64,000 nt of DNA, from contig NZ_MTQN01000010.1 of the NCBI RefSeq assembly GCF_001984195.1, positions 806,001 to 870,000 of the forward strand, written 5' to 3'. Within the stretch, counting starts at the first letter, position 1, and every line of letters begins with the position of its first letter. Both the position numbers and the translations under genes were made by a program. The notes beneath the pieces are model-generated. The model was not told where the DNA came from, did not search any database, and worked only from the letters and a program-made list of their open reading frames with translations. Origin of the DNA: Kribbella sp. ALI-6-A (GTDB taxonomy: Bacteria > Actinomycetota > Actinomycetes > Propionibacteriales > Kribbellaceae). Positions 1 through 9,156 of this stretch are shown in pieces.

Positions 1-64
1 AGCGGTGGCGGAGGGGCCCCGCTGGCAGTGGTGCGCCAGGGGCGCAGAGGGGCAGGGAAGCCAG

Positions 65-2284
65 ATGACTGGCCAGACAACAAGCCGGGCCGACCGCAGA
101 TCGAGGGGACCGCTGACGGTCCGCGCGGCGCGCTGGAGCGCCACGCACCCGTGGCGGGCGATCGCGCTGTGGGTCGCGGTGGTGGTCGCGTGCTTCGCGC
201 TCGGCAGCATGACCGGGACGAAGGAGTCGACCAACGAGGGCGACATCGGCGAAGTGACCCGGGCCGACGACATCGTGAAGTCCGGCAACTTCGACGACCC
301 CGACGTCGAGAGCGTGCTGATCACGCCGACGTCGGGCAGCCTGAACCAGGCCGAGGCCAACCAGGTGGCCAAGGTCGTGACGGAGCGGATGCGCGCCCTC
401 GGTGGGGTCGCGGACGTCGCCCAGCCGATCCTCGCGCCGAACAAGGACGCCCTGATCGTCCGGGTCGAGCTGAAGGACGGCGACGACGAGAACCGGGTCC
501 AGCCGCTGCTGGACACGACCGCCAAGGTCCAGCAGGAGTACCCGGGACTCAGGGTCGAGCAGGTCGGCGGCGAGTCGATCGGCAAGGCGCTGAACGAGAC
601 GCTCGGCGAGGACTTCAAGCGGGCCGAGATGTTCAGCCTGCCGATCACGCTGGCGATCCTGCTGGTCGCCTTCGGAGCGCTGATCGCGGCCGCCGTACCG
701 CTGTTGCTCGCGCTGTCCGCGGTCGCCGCCGCGATCGGGCTCGCCGCGGCCGCCTCCCAGTTCGTCCCGGCGGTCGACGCGGTGAACAGCGTGATCCTGC
801 TGATCGGCATGGCGGTGGGCGTCGACTACTCGCTGTTCTACCTGCGCCGCGAGCGCGAGGAACGCGCCAAGGGCCGCGGCCACGTCGACGCGGTCGAGAT
901 CGCCGCGGCCACCTCGGGGCACGCCGTCGTGGTGTCCGGTACGGCGGTGATCATCTCGATGGCCGGGCTGTTCCTGGCCCAGGACGCGGTCTTCTCGTCC
1001 TTCGCGGTGGGCTCGATCCTGGTCGTCGCGGTCGCCGTCGCGGGTTCGCTGACCGTGCTGCCGGCCGTGCTGGCCAAGCTCGGCCGCTGGGTGGACCGCC
1101 CGCGCATTCCGCTGCTGTGGCGCCTCACGGCCCGGACGTCGGCGCCGCGGTTCTGGCCGGCCGTCCTGAAGCCGGCGCTCAAGCACCCTGTCGCGACGCT
1201 GATGGTCTCCGTCGTCGCGCTGCTCGCGGTCGCCTCCCCGGCGCTCGGCATGACGCTGAAGTTCCCCGGCACCGAGGACCTGCCGCGCGACACCGCGGTG
1301 ATGCAGGCCTACGACCGCCTGACCGCGGCGTTCCCCAGCACGGGCACCAGCCACGAGGTCGCCATCAAGGCGCCGGCCGACCAGCAGCCCGCCGTCCAGG
1401 CTGCGCTCACCGAGCTGGCCAAGCGGACCCAGGGCGACTCGCTGTACGCCGAGGACGGGCTGGAGAAGCCGCGGGTGTCGAAGGACGGCACGGTCACCGT
1501 CGTCGAGGTCGCCACGCCGTACGAGGGTGGCAGTGAGCAGGCGCGTGACTCGCTGGCCAAGCTGCGCAACGAGCTGATCCCGCAGACGGTCGGCAAGGTG
1601 CCGGGCGTCGAGCACGCGGTCGGCGGGTTCGTCGCCGCGGACGTCGACTACGCGGCGCACACCCGGTCGAAGCTGCCGCTGGTGATCGGGTTCGTGCTGC
1701 TGCTGACGATGGTCGTGATGATCGTGACGTTCCGGTCGGTGGTGGTCGCGGTGACCGCGATCCTGCTGAACCTGCTCAGCGCCGGCGCGGCGTACGGGGT
1801 GGTCACGGCGGTGTTCCAGAACACCTGGGCCGAGGGGCTGCTGGACTTCCGGTCGAACGGCGCGGTGGTGTCGTGGTTGCCGCTGTTCCTGTTCGTGGTG
1901 CTGTTCGGGTTGTCGATGGACTACCACGTGTTCGTGGTGAGCCGGATCCGCGAAGCGGTGCTGCGCGGAGTGCCGACCAAGCAGGCGGTGGCCGAGGGCA
2001 TCACCGGCTCGGCGGGCGTGGTGACGAGCGCGGCGGCGGTGATGATCGGGGTGTTCGCGGTCTTCGCGACGTTGAGCACGCTGGACATGAAGCAGCTGGG
2101 TGTCGGCCTGGCCGTCGCGATCCTGATCGACGCGACGATCATCCGCGCGGTGGTCCTGCCGAGCGTGATGACGCTGCTGGGTGACGCGAACTGGTGGGCC
2201 CCGAAGTGGATGCGGCGCACGCCGGCGAAGCACGCGGTCACCCAGGCGCCGGAGGAGGAGCGTGAGCTGACCCCGGTCGGCTGA
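65..2284 (+). CDS. MMPL-family RND exporter
   Basis: Predicted MMPL (RND superfamily) inner-membrane exporter of 739 aa, powered by the proton gradient and typically moving lipids or other hydrophobic molecules outward. One helix near residues 30-45 is followed by a large extracytoplasmic loop and a helix bundle, and this layout repeats in the second half. Each half has the Asp-Tyr pair seen in MmpL proton-relay helices (GVDYSLF and SMDYHVF). An in-frame GTG lies upstream at position 5, but the ATG at 65 is preceded by GGGAAG at a good distance, so I chose it. A strong hairpin follows the stop. The cargo cannot be told from sequence. Family certain, substrate unknown. Confidence 0.9.
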   Translation: MTGQTTSRADRRSRGPLTVRAARWSATHPWRAIALWVAVVVACFALGSMTGTKESTNEGDIGEVTRADDIVKSGNFDDPDVESVLITPTSGSLNQAEANQVAKVVTERMRALGGVADVAQPILAPNKDALIVRVELKDGDDENRVQPLLDTTAKVQQEYPGLRVEQVGGESIGKALNETLGEDFKRAEMFSLPITLAILLVAFGALIAAAVPLLLALSAVAAAIGLAAAASQFVPAVDAVNSVILLIGMAVGVDYSLFYLRREREERAKGRGHVDAVEIAAATSGHAVVVSGTAVIISMAGLFLAQDAVFSSFAVGSILVVAVAVAGSLTVLPAVLAKLGRWVDRPRIPLLWRLTARTSAPRFWPAVLKPALKHPVATLMVSVVALLAVASPALGMTLKFPGTEDLPRDTAVMQAYDRLTAAFPSTGTSHEVAIKAPADQQPAVQAALTELAKRTQGDSLYAEDGLEKPRVSKDGTVTVVEVATPYEGGSEQARDSLAKLRNELIPQTVGKVPGVEHAVGGFVAADVDYAAHTRSKLPLVIGFVLLLTMVVMIVTFRSVVVAVTAILLNLLSAGAAYGVVTAVFQNTWAEGLLDFRSNGAVVSWLPLFLFVVLFGLSMDYHVFVVSRIREAVLRGVPTKQAVAEGITGSAGVVTSAAAVMIGVFAVFATLSTLDMKQLGVGLAVAILIDATIIRAVVLPSVMTLLGDANWWAPKWMRRTPAKHAVTQAPEEERELTPVG

Positions 2285-2305
2285 CCCTGAGGAGAAAGTC
2301 CGAGC

Positions 2306-2342
2306 AGGCACTGTCCCCACGGGCCACGTGGGGACAGTGCCT
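2306..2342. terminator. Terminator hairpin between convergent genes
   Basis: A perfect 15-bp inverted repeat (arms 2306-2320 and 2328-2342, loop GGGCCAC) sits just after the MMPL gene and just after the stop of the convergent CGNR gene. There is no long T-run, which is usual in high-GC actinobacteria. It could serve both transcripts. Confidence 0.75.
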
Positions 2343-2362
2343 TGTCACGTGGGGGATAGGTC

Positions 2363-2944
2363 TCACTCAGCGGGGGACTGACGGGCCCGGTGCGCGGCCG
2401 CCTTGACCCGGCTCTGGCACTGCGGTGAGCAGAACCGCCGCTGACCGTTGCGCGAGACGTCGACGAACACCCGGTCGCACAGCGGCGCCGCACAGACGCC
2501 CAGCCGGCCCGCCAGATCACTGCCCACCGCGAGCGCCAAGCCCGCCGCACACCCCGCGGCCCAGCCATTGACGAGCCCGTCGTCCGGCCCGTGGAAGTGC
2601 AGGCTCCAGCCCTGGTCCCGGCGGTCCAGCTGCGGCCGGGCGTTGGTGTCGAGCAGCAACGCGTTGATCTCCTCGGCCGCCCGGTCGAGATCCCCGGAGT
2701 GAGCCGCCTCGAAGACGATTCGCATCCGTCCCGCGAGTACCGCGAGCCGCCGCGCGTCGGCCGCTCGGACCGACGGCCGCGGGTAGCCGATCGCCGCCAG
2801 CGCGTCCATGACGGCCTCGGCCTCGTCCGCGGGCCCGTCGTACGGGATGCCGCCGGAGTGGCCGGGTGTCAGCCGGTTCACGTACTCGACGGAGGCCGCC
2901 AGTACGTTCCGGGTATGACTATCAAAAGATACTTGACCAGTCAC
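2363..2944 (-). CDS. CGNR zinc-finger (ABATE-domain) regulator
   Basis: Protein of 193 aa in the family with an N-terminal ABATE/DUF1470 stress-associated domain and a C-terminal CGNR zinc finger, thought to be DNA-binding regulators. The C-terminus shows the finger: C-x4-C (CAAPLC), then FVD, RRFCS and C-x3-C (CSPQC), followed by basic residues. The frame runs upstream to 2983, but the GTG at 2944 has GGAGGA five bases before it and is the better start. It is divergent from the MFS transporter at 3012, its most likely target. Domain call firm; target is inference. Confidence 0.85.
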   Translation of the reverse strand: MTGQVSFDSHTRNVLAASVEYVNRLTPGHSGGIPYDGPADEAEAVMDALAAIGYPRPSVRAADARRLAVLAGRMRIVFEAAHSGDLDRAAEEINALLLDTNARPQLDRRDQGWSLHFHGPDDGLVNGWAAGCAAGLALAVGSDLAGRLGVCAAPLCDRVFVDVSRNGQRRFCSPQCQSRVKAAAHRARQSPAE

Positions 2945-3011
2945 GGCACTCCTCCGTAGGGTCGAACTCGCGTGACCGACCATACCCGTTTAGACAGTCA
3001 TGGAGTCGGCG

Positions 3012-4187
3012 ATGAGCACAACAAGTACCGTGGCCGGCCCATGGCGCGGACTGTCCCCGGCGGTCTGGATCCTGGTCGCCGCCCGCGCGGTCAACCGGAT
3101 CGGGGCGTTCACGCTGCCGTTCCTCGGCGTCGTGCTCACCGTCGAGTTCGGCGCGTCACTCGGCCAGACCGGCCTGATCCTGGCCGTCTTCGGCGCGTCC
3201 ACGATTCCGTCCCGCCTGCTCGGCGGTTATCTGGCCGATCGCCTCGGTCGCCGGCGTACGATCGTGCTCGGCCTGACCGGCTGCGCCACCGCGCAGACCT
3301 GGATCGCGCTGAGCTCGACGCTGTGGTCCGCGGTGTTCGCGACTGTCTTGCTCGGCCTGGCGTTCGAGATCTACGAACCACCCAGCCAGGCGACGATCGC
3401 CGACGTCACCGAGCCCGCCGACCGCCCAGCGGCGTACGGGCTGCTCGGCGCGGCGATGGCGGCGGCCGGCGTACTGGCTGGGCTGCTTGCGGCCGCGGTC
3501 AGCAACTGGGACCTGCGCTGGCTGTTCGCCGCGGACGCCATTACCTGCCTGGCCTGTGCCGTCCTCGTGGCGCTCGCGCTTCCTCCCGACGTACGGCGTG
3601 AGCGGGCGGAGGTGACCCGGGTCGCCGTGTGGCGAGACCGCCGGCTGCTCCTGTTGCTCCTCAGCGGCACGGTCTTCGCCACCCTCTACATGCAGGTGAT
3701 CATCGGTCTCCCGCTCACCCTGCTCGAGCACGGCCTGCCGGAGTCCGGGACCGGCTTCATCCTGGCGGTGTCGGCAGTCACCCTGATCCTCGCCCAGCGC
3801 CTGCTGCGCCTGTCGCAGCTCGACGACTTCCGGTCGATCGCCATCGGCTACGGCCTGCTCGCAGCCGGTCTGGTCGTCACCGCGTTCGCCCACAGCCTGG
3901 GCGTGTTCCTGCTCGCCACGGTGCTGTGGAGCCTGGGCGATCTGTTCCTGCTGACGCGCTACCTCACCCAGGCGTCCGGCCTGGCTCCCGACCACGGCCG
4001 CGGCCGCTACCTGGCGGTCTTCGGCCTGAGCTGGGGCATCGCGACGACCATCGCGCCGCTGACGGTGACCCAGCTCCTGGAGTCCTTCGGCGCCGAAGGA
4101 CTGTGGCTGACCAGCGCCGCGGTGGCCGCGGCGCTGGCCCTGCTGCAGCCGTGGTTCAGGAAGCGACTGGTTCCAGCCGGACCGTGA
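3012..4187 (+). CDS. MFS transporter
   Basis: Major facilitator superfamily protein of 391 aa with about 12 hydrophobic helices. Motif A lies in the first cytoplasmic loop (GGYLADRLGRRR). The ATG at 3012 is preferred to the one at 3000 because GGAG lies six bases upstream. It resembles drug-efflux MFS proteins, but no substrate can be assigned. It is divergent from the CGNR regulator. Its last 32 bases overlap the 3' end of the convergent formate-dehydrogenase-like gene, so transcripts from the two must collide or be antisense at their ends. Confidence 0.85.
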   Translation: MSTTSTVAGPWRGLSPAVWILVAARAVNRIGAFTLPFLGVVLTVEFGASLGQTGLILAVFGASTIPSRLLGGYLADRLGRRRTIVLGLTGCATAQTWIALSSTLWSAVFATVLLGLAFEIYEPPSQATIADVTEPADRPAAYGLLGAAMAAAGVLAGLLAAAVSNWDLRWLFAADAITCLACAVLVALALPPDVRRERAEVTRVAVWRDRRLLLLLLSGTVFATLYMQVIIGLPLTLLEHGLPESGTGFILAVSAVTLILAQRLLRLSQLDDFRSIAIGYGLLAAGLVVTAFAHSLGVFLLATVLWSLGDLFLLTRYLTQASGLAPDHGRGRYLAVFGLSWGIATTIAPLTVTQLLESFGAEGLWLTSAAVAAALALLQPWFRKRLVPAGP

Positions 4188-6417
4188 GGCCCTTGGCGAC
4201 CGGGGTGTTGCTGCCCTTGGCGACGTCGTCGGCCGCCATCAGGACATTGGTCTCCGGGTAGTACGCCGCGACGCAGCCGCGCGCGGTCGGGTACGACACC
4301 AGCCGGAAGCGCGACGCCCTCCGCTCGACACCGGCGAACTCGCTGACGATGTCGACGTACTGGCCGTCGGTCAGACCGAGGTCGGCCAGGTCGGCGGGGT
4401 TCACGAAAACCACCTCGCGGGTCCCGTGGACGCCGCGGTAGCGGTCCTCGAGGCCGTAGATCGTGGTGTTGAACTGGTCGTGGCTGCGCATCGTCTGCAG
4501 CAGCAGGCGACCGGGCTCGGTCGGCAGCCAGGTCAGGTCGTTGGCGCTGAACTGCGCCCGCGCGTCGGAGGTGTGGAACTCGCGGTGGTCCCGGGCGGCG
4601 TGCGCGAGCAGGAAGCCGCCCTCGTTCGCCCGGAGCCGGTCCTCGAAGTTCTCGTAGCCGTCGCAGACCCGGCCGATCCGCTGCCGGATCAGGCTGTAGT
4701 CCTTGGCGAAGTCGGCCCACGGGATCTGCCCGATGTCCGGCACCAGCAGCTCGGCGAGTGCGCAGATGATGCCGACCTCGGACATCAGGTCGGGGCTCGG
4801 CGGCACCAAGTTCCCGGTGGAGAGGTGGACCGCGCCCTGGGAGTCCTCCACCGTCACCGACTGCGGGCCGAGCACGGTCCGGTCGTGATCGGTCCGGCCC
4901 AGCGTCGGCAGGATCAGCGCCTCCTTGCCGGTGACCGTGTGCGAACGGTTGAGCTTGGTCGACACGTGCACGGTCAGGTCGCACGCGCGTAGTCCGCGGT
5001 GCACGACGTCGGTGTCCGGGGTGGCCATCGCGAAGTTGCCGCCCATCGCGAAGAACACCCGTACGTCGTTGTCGCGCAGCCGCTGCACGGTCCGGGCCGC
5101 GTCGACACCGTGCTCGCGCGGCGAGGTGAACGCGAACTCCGCGTCCAGCTTGTCGTGGAACTTCGCCGGCATCTGCTCCCAGATGCCCATGCTGCGGTCA
5201 CCCTGCACGTTGGAGTGGCCGCGCACCGGGCACGGTCCGGCGCCGGGCTTGCCGATGTTGCCCTGCAGCAGCAGCACGTTGACGATCTCGGTGATCGTGG
5301 CGACCGCCTCGCGGTGCTGGGTCAGGCCCATCGCCCAGCAGATCACCGTGGCCTTCGACTTCAGGAACCGCTGGGTGAACTCCTCGATCTCGGCCCGGGT
5401 CAGGCCGGTGGCCAGCTCGACGGCCGGCCAGTCGAGCTCCGCGTTGTGCTTGGCGTACAGGTCGTACCCGCTGGTGTGCCGCTCGATGAAGTCCTTGTCC
5501 AGCACGGTTCCCGGCGCCGCCGCCTCCGCCTCCAGCAGAAGGTGGCCGACGGCAAGGAACAACGCCTGGTCGCCACCGATCCGGATCTGCAGGTGCTGGT
5601 CGGCCAGCGTGGTGCCCTTGCCGACCCAGCCGGACGGGCGCTGCGGGTTCTTGAAGTTCATCAGGCCGGGCTCGGGCAGCGGGTTCACCGAGACGATGTC
5701 GGCGCCGTGCTTCTTGGCGATCTCCAGGTGGCTGAGCATCCGGGGCGCGTTGGTGCCCGGGTTCTGGCCGACCACGACGATCAGCTCGGCCTCCTCGAGC
5801 ATCTCCAGCGTGACCGCGCCCTTGCCGCTGCCGATCACGCGGGTCAGCGCCGTACCGGAGGACTCGTGGCACATGTTCGAGCAGTCGGGGAGGTTGTTCG
5901 TCCCGTACGCGCGGACCAAGAGCTGGTAGAGGAAGGCGGCCTCGTTGCTGGTCCGGCCCGAGGTGTAGAAGACGGCGTCGTTCGGGTCGTCCAGAGCACG
6001 CAGGTGCCGGGCGACGACGTGCAGGGCCTCGTCCCAGCCGACCGGCTCGTAGTGGTCGGCGCCGGCCCGCAGCAGCATCGGCTCGGTGATCCGGCCGAGC
6101 TTGCCCAGCTCGAACTCCGAGATCCGGTTCAGGTCGTCGATCGAGTGCTCGGCGAAGAAGGCCCGCGGGATCCGCTTGCGGGTCGCCTCCCAGGCCACCG
6201 CCTTGGCGCCGTTCTCGCAGAACTCCGCCGCGTGCTTGCGTTTGTGGTCGGGGTCCGGCCAGGCGCAGGACGGGCAGTCGAACCCACCGTCCTGGTTCAT
6301 CTTCAGGAATACCTTGCCGGTCCGCGCCGGGCCCATCTCGCGGAACCCGAACTTGAACGACGAGAGCACGGCCGGAACGCCGGCCGCCTTCTTCTTCGGC
6401 TGTTCGATGTCGACCAT
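4156..6417 (-). CDS. FdhF/YdeP-type molybdopterin oxidoreductase
   Basis: Molybdopterin oxidoreductase alpha subunit of 753 aa, close to the FdhF/YdeP family. The N-terminus has CPSC and a later cysteine (AEFCENG) rather than a clear four-cysteine 4Fe-4S motif. NMCHESSG probably carries the Mo-ligand cysteine, so no selenocysteine is needed. The C-terminal molydop-binding domain (MRSHDQFNTTIYG) is complete. No beta or gamma subunit or FdhD lies nearby, so it is a solo enzyme whose electron partner is unknown. In other bacteria YdeP is linked to acid resistance. The only pterin gene in the window is moaE, 9 kb away. Family sure, reaction not. Confidence 0.85.
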   Translation of the reverse strand: MVDIEQPKKKAAGVPAVLSSFKFGFREMGPARTGKVFLKMNQDGGFDCPSCAWPDPDHKRKHAAEFCENGAKAVAWEATRKRIPRAFFAEHSIDDLNRISEFELGKLGRITEPMLLRAGADHYEPVGWDEALHVVARHLRALDDPNDAVFYTSGRTSNEAAFLYQLLVRAYGTNNLPDCSNMCHESSGTALTRVIGSGKGAVTLEMLEEAELIVVVGQNPGTNAPRMLSHLEIAKKHGADIVSVNPLPEPGLMNFKNPQRPSGWVGKGTTLADQHLQIRIGGDQALFLAVGHLLLEAEAAAPGTVLDKDFIERHTSGYDLYAKHNAELDWPAVELATGLTRAEIEEFTQRFLKSKATVICWAMGLTQHREAVATITEIVNVLLLQGNIGKPGAGPCPVRGHSNVQGDRSMGIWEQMPAKFHDKLDAEFAFTSPREHGVDAARTVQRLRDNDVRVFFAMGGNFAMATPDTDVVHRGLRACDLTVHVSTKLNRSHTVTGKEALILPTLGRTDHDRTVLGPQSVTVEDSQGAVHLSTGNLVPPSPDLMSEVGIICALAELLVPDIGQIPWADFAKDYSLIRQRIGRVCDGYENFEDRLRANEGGFLLAHAARDHREFHTSDARAQFSANDLTWLPTEPGRLLLQTMRSHDQFNTTIYGLEDRYRGVHGTREVVFVNPADLADLGLTDGQYVDIVSEFAGVERRASRFRLVSYPTARGCVAAYYPETNVLMAADDVAKGSNTPVAKGLTVRLEPVAS

Positions 6418-6546
6418 GGTTCAACCATAAATCTCTTCGATGAGAACGACTGCCGGTGATAGCCGTCGCTGCGGTTGCGGTCGGATGACGGCCGATAGCG
6501 GACAGATCTCTCGACAGCTTGTCGCCAGGCTGTCTAGCGTGCGATG

Positions 6547-6558
6547 GAAAGCGTTTGC
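6547..6558. promoter_or_regulatory. LacI-family operator candidate upstream of PL11 lyase
   Basis: The 12-mer gaaagcgtttgc matches the core half-site pattern of LacI/CcpA-type operators, GNAANCGNTTNC, at every defined position. It lies 26 bp before the lyase start. Actinobacterial glycoside-degradation genes are often repressed by LacI-type regulators at such sites. No LacI gene is in the window, so the regulator would act in trans. Confidence 0.5.
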
Positions 6559-6583
6559 CGCCCACGTCTCCGAGGAACCGCGC

Positions 6584-8848
6584 ATGCTTTCTACCGTCCG
6601 ATGGCGATCAGCCGCCGTCCTCCTGACCACCCTGACGCTGGCCGTCCCAGCGACCCAGGCCACCGGTGCCCCGTCCGAGCCGAGTCATTCCCGGCCGCAG
6701 CTGGAGAAGCTCGACCGCGGACTGGTCGCCACGACCACCAGCGAGGGGGTCTTCCTCAGCTGGCGGCTGCTCGGCCCGGAGGCGACCGGCCACTCCGCCC
6801 ATGGACTGACCGGCACCGACTTCGCCGTCTACCGCGACGGCCGGCGGATCGCCACCGTCACCGACAGCACCAACTACGTCGACCCCAGCGGTACCCAGAC
6901 CAGCAGGTACCGGGTCGTCTCACTCGTCAACGGCCGGGAGCGGGACCGCAGCGCCACCGTCACGCCCTGGACCAGCGGCTACCTTGACCTGCCGCTGCGC
7001 AAGCCGGCCGACGGCGTCACCCCGGCCGGCGAGACCTACACCTACGCCGCCAACGACCTGAGCGTCGGCGACGTGGACGGCGACGGCCAGTACGAGTACG
7101 TCGTGATCTGGAACCCGTCGAACGCCAAGGACGTGTCGCAGGTCGGCTACACCGGCAACGTGTACGTCGACACCTACGAGACCGACGGCACGCTGCTGCA
7201 CCGGCTAGACCTGGGCGTGAACATCCGGGCCGGCGCCCACTACACCCAGTTCCTCGTCTACGACTTCGACGGCGACGGCCGGTCGGAGACGATGCTCAAG
7301 ACAGCACCTGGCACCAAGGTCATCACCTACGACCGGTCCGGCGCGGTGAAGTCGCAGCGGTACATCACCATGCCCGCGGCGGATCGCCGAGCGGGCTACA
7401 GCCACCAGGACGACTACCGGGTCAGCAAGGCCGGCTACTACGACCATCTGGTCGACCTGTTCCTCCAGTGGCACGAGCAGCCGGAGGTGAAGAGTGGACA
7501 GTGGCCGGCGACGTTGGAGGCGGCCTTCGGCATTCCCAACCAGTACAGCTATCCGCTGTCGCGTGCTGACGCCAGTGCGCTCGTCGACCACTTCATAAAC
7601 GTCTACGCCCCGGCCCGCAGCGCCAGAAATCAGCTGCGCGCCTTCGAGGGCTTCATCCTGAGCGGACCGGAGTACCTGACGGTCTTCCGCGGCTCCGACG
7701 GCAAGGAACTCCAGACCGTCCGCTACGAGCCGGGCCGGACCGACGACGGGCTTCGCTGGGGTGACTATGCGATGTCCCGGATCGAGCCGGGCAACCGGGT
7801 CGACCGCTTCCTGGCCGGAGTGGCCTACCTGGACGGCAAGCACCCGTCGGCCGTCTTCGCCCGCGGTTACTACACCCGGACGACGCTGACGACGTACGGG
7901 TGGAACGGGCACCGGATCACCAAGGGCTGGGCGATCGACAGCGGCTGGACGCCGATGACCAATCCGTTCAACGACAGTCCGCACGGCCGCGACGGCACCG
8001 ATCCGACGTACGGGTCGATCACCACACAGGGGTTCCACTCGCTCAGTGCGTCCGACGTGGACGACGACGGCCGGCAGGAAATCGTCTACGGCTCGGCGAC
8101 CATCGACGACGACGGCAGCGTGCTCTACAGCTCGAAGGACGTGCTGCCGCCGGGCAGTGCGAACCCCGGTGCGCTCGCCCGGCTCGGGCACGGCGATGCG
8201 ATGCACGTGACCGACATCGACCCGCAGCGGCCGGGCAAGGAGATCTTCACCGTGCACGAGGGGGCTACCTCCGCGCCGTACGGGTATGCGCTGCGGGACG
8301 CTCGGACCGGCGAGGTGCTGTACGGCGAGTACTCCGGTCGCGACACCGGCCGCGGCATGGTCGGCGACATCCTGCCCGAGCACCCGGGGCTGGAGACCTG
8401 GGCAACGCGCCTCCGGACGGCGGACGGCGACGCGCTCGGCACTGCGATTCCCGGCACGAACCAGAGCATCCGCTGGGCCGCCGACATGACCACGCAGATC
8501 GTCGACGGCGCCGGCACCGTCACTCCGACCGTCAAGGACTGGCGGCGCGGCACTCTGCTCACCGCCACCGGCACGCTGACCAACAACGGCACCAAGGGCA
8601 ACCCGGCGCTGGTCGCGGACATCTTCGGCGACTGGCGCGAGGAGCTCCTGCTCCGTACGGCGGACAGCAGCGCCATCCGGATTTACCTGAGCACCGAGCG
8701 CACGGACCGCAAGCTCTACACGCTGATGCACGACCCGCAGTACCGCGTCGAGGTGGCGCGGCAGCAGACGGCGTACAACCAGCCGTCGTACACCGGTTTC
8801 TCGCTCGCGTCCGACCTGGACTGGTCACGGGTGCCGCTGGTGCGGTGA
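6584..8848 (+). CDS. Secreted rhamnogalacturonan lyase, PL11
   Basis: Polysaccharide lyase family 11 enzyme (754 aa) that cuts the rhamnogalacturonan-I backbone of pectin by beta-elimination. The ATG at 6584 has GAGGA upstream and starts a Sec signal peptide of about 30 residues. An N-terminal Ig-like domain follows (from LEKLDRGLVA), then the eight-bladed propeller with calcium-loop motifs DVDGDGQYEY, DFDGDGRSE and DVDDDGRQE. No separate carbohydrate-binding module is visible after the propeller. The gene stands alone and is divergent from the FdhF-like gene; a LacI-type operator candidate lies in the promoter region. Very similar to YesW/YesX-type lyases in layout. Confidence 0.93.
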   Translation: MLSTVRWRSAAVLLTTLTLAVPATQATGAPSEPSHSRPQLEKLDRGLVATTTSEGVFLSWRLLGPEATGHSAHGLTGTDFAVYRDGRRIATVTDSTNYVDPSGTQTSRYRVVSLVNGRERDRSATVTPWTSGYLDLPLRKPADGVTPAGETYTYAANDLSVGDVDGDGQYEYVVIWNPSNAKDVSQVGYTGNVYVDTYETDGTLLHRLDLGVNIRAGAHYTQFLVYDFDGDGRSETMLKTAPGTKVITYDRSGAVKSQRYITMPAADRRAGYSHQDDYRVSKAGYYDHLVDLFLQWHEQPEVKSGQWPATLEAAFGIPNQYSYPLSRADASALVDHFINVYAPARSARNQLRAFEGFILSGPEYLTVFRGSDGKELQTVRYEPGRTDDGLRWGDYAMSRIEPGNRVDRFLAGVAYLDGKHPSAVFARGYYTRTTLTTYGWNGHRITKGWAIDSGWTPMTNPFNDSPHGRDGTDPTYGSITTQGFHSLSASDVDDDGRQEIVYGSATIDDDGSVLYSSKDVLPPGSANPGALARLGHGDAMHVTDIDPQRPGKEIFTVHEGATSAPYGYALRDARTGEVLYGEYSGRDTGRGMVGDILPEHPGLETWATRLRTADGDALGTAIPGTNQSIRWAADMTTQIVDGAGTVTPTVKDWRRGTLLTATGTLTNNGTKGNPALVADIFGDWREELLLRTADSSAIRIYLSTERTDRKLYTLMHDPQYRVEVARQQTAYNQPSYTGFSLASDLDWSRVPLVR

Positions 8849-8881
8849 GTGCGGGGGTGCGGCAGTGGGTACTGCCTGGCG

Positions 8882-9076
8882 ATGAACAGCACGCCGATGG
8901 ACCCACTGCCGGACCCCACCCGCGCAGGGCAGGACGAGTCGGTGAACGCGCCGCACCCCGACCCCGACCCGCCGAAGCGTGAGCGCTCGGCGTACGTCTG
9001 GCTGGCGGTCATCGCCGTCGTGGTGGTCGCGATGGTCGACCTGTTCCTTGCCTACGCGGTGATCGTCGCCAAGTAG
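8882..9076 (+). CDS. Small single-helix membrane protein
   Basis: Protein of 64 aa with a Pro/Asp-rich N-terminus and one C-terminal hydrophobic helix (WLAVIAVVVVAMVDLFLAY) preceded by basic residues, giving a likely N-in tail-anchored topology. It starts 34 bases after the lyase stop. No function is known to me. The start at 8882 is chosen over the codon at 8849 because the extra residues look unlike protein. Confidence 0.55.
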   Translation: MNSTPMDPLPDPTRAGQDESVNAPHPDPDPPKRERSAYVWLAVIAVVVVAMVDLFLAYAVIVAK

Positions 9077-9156
9077 CCGCACGGCACATTCCTCGCCGTC
9101 CAGTTGTGTGCGGCGAGCCCATGGTTGAGTGCTGGCCGGATTCCTAGAGTCTCGCC

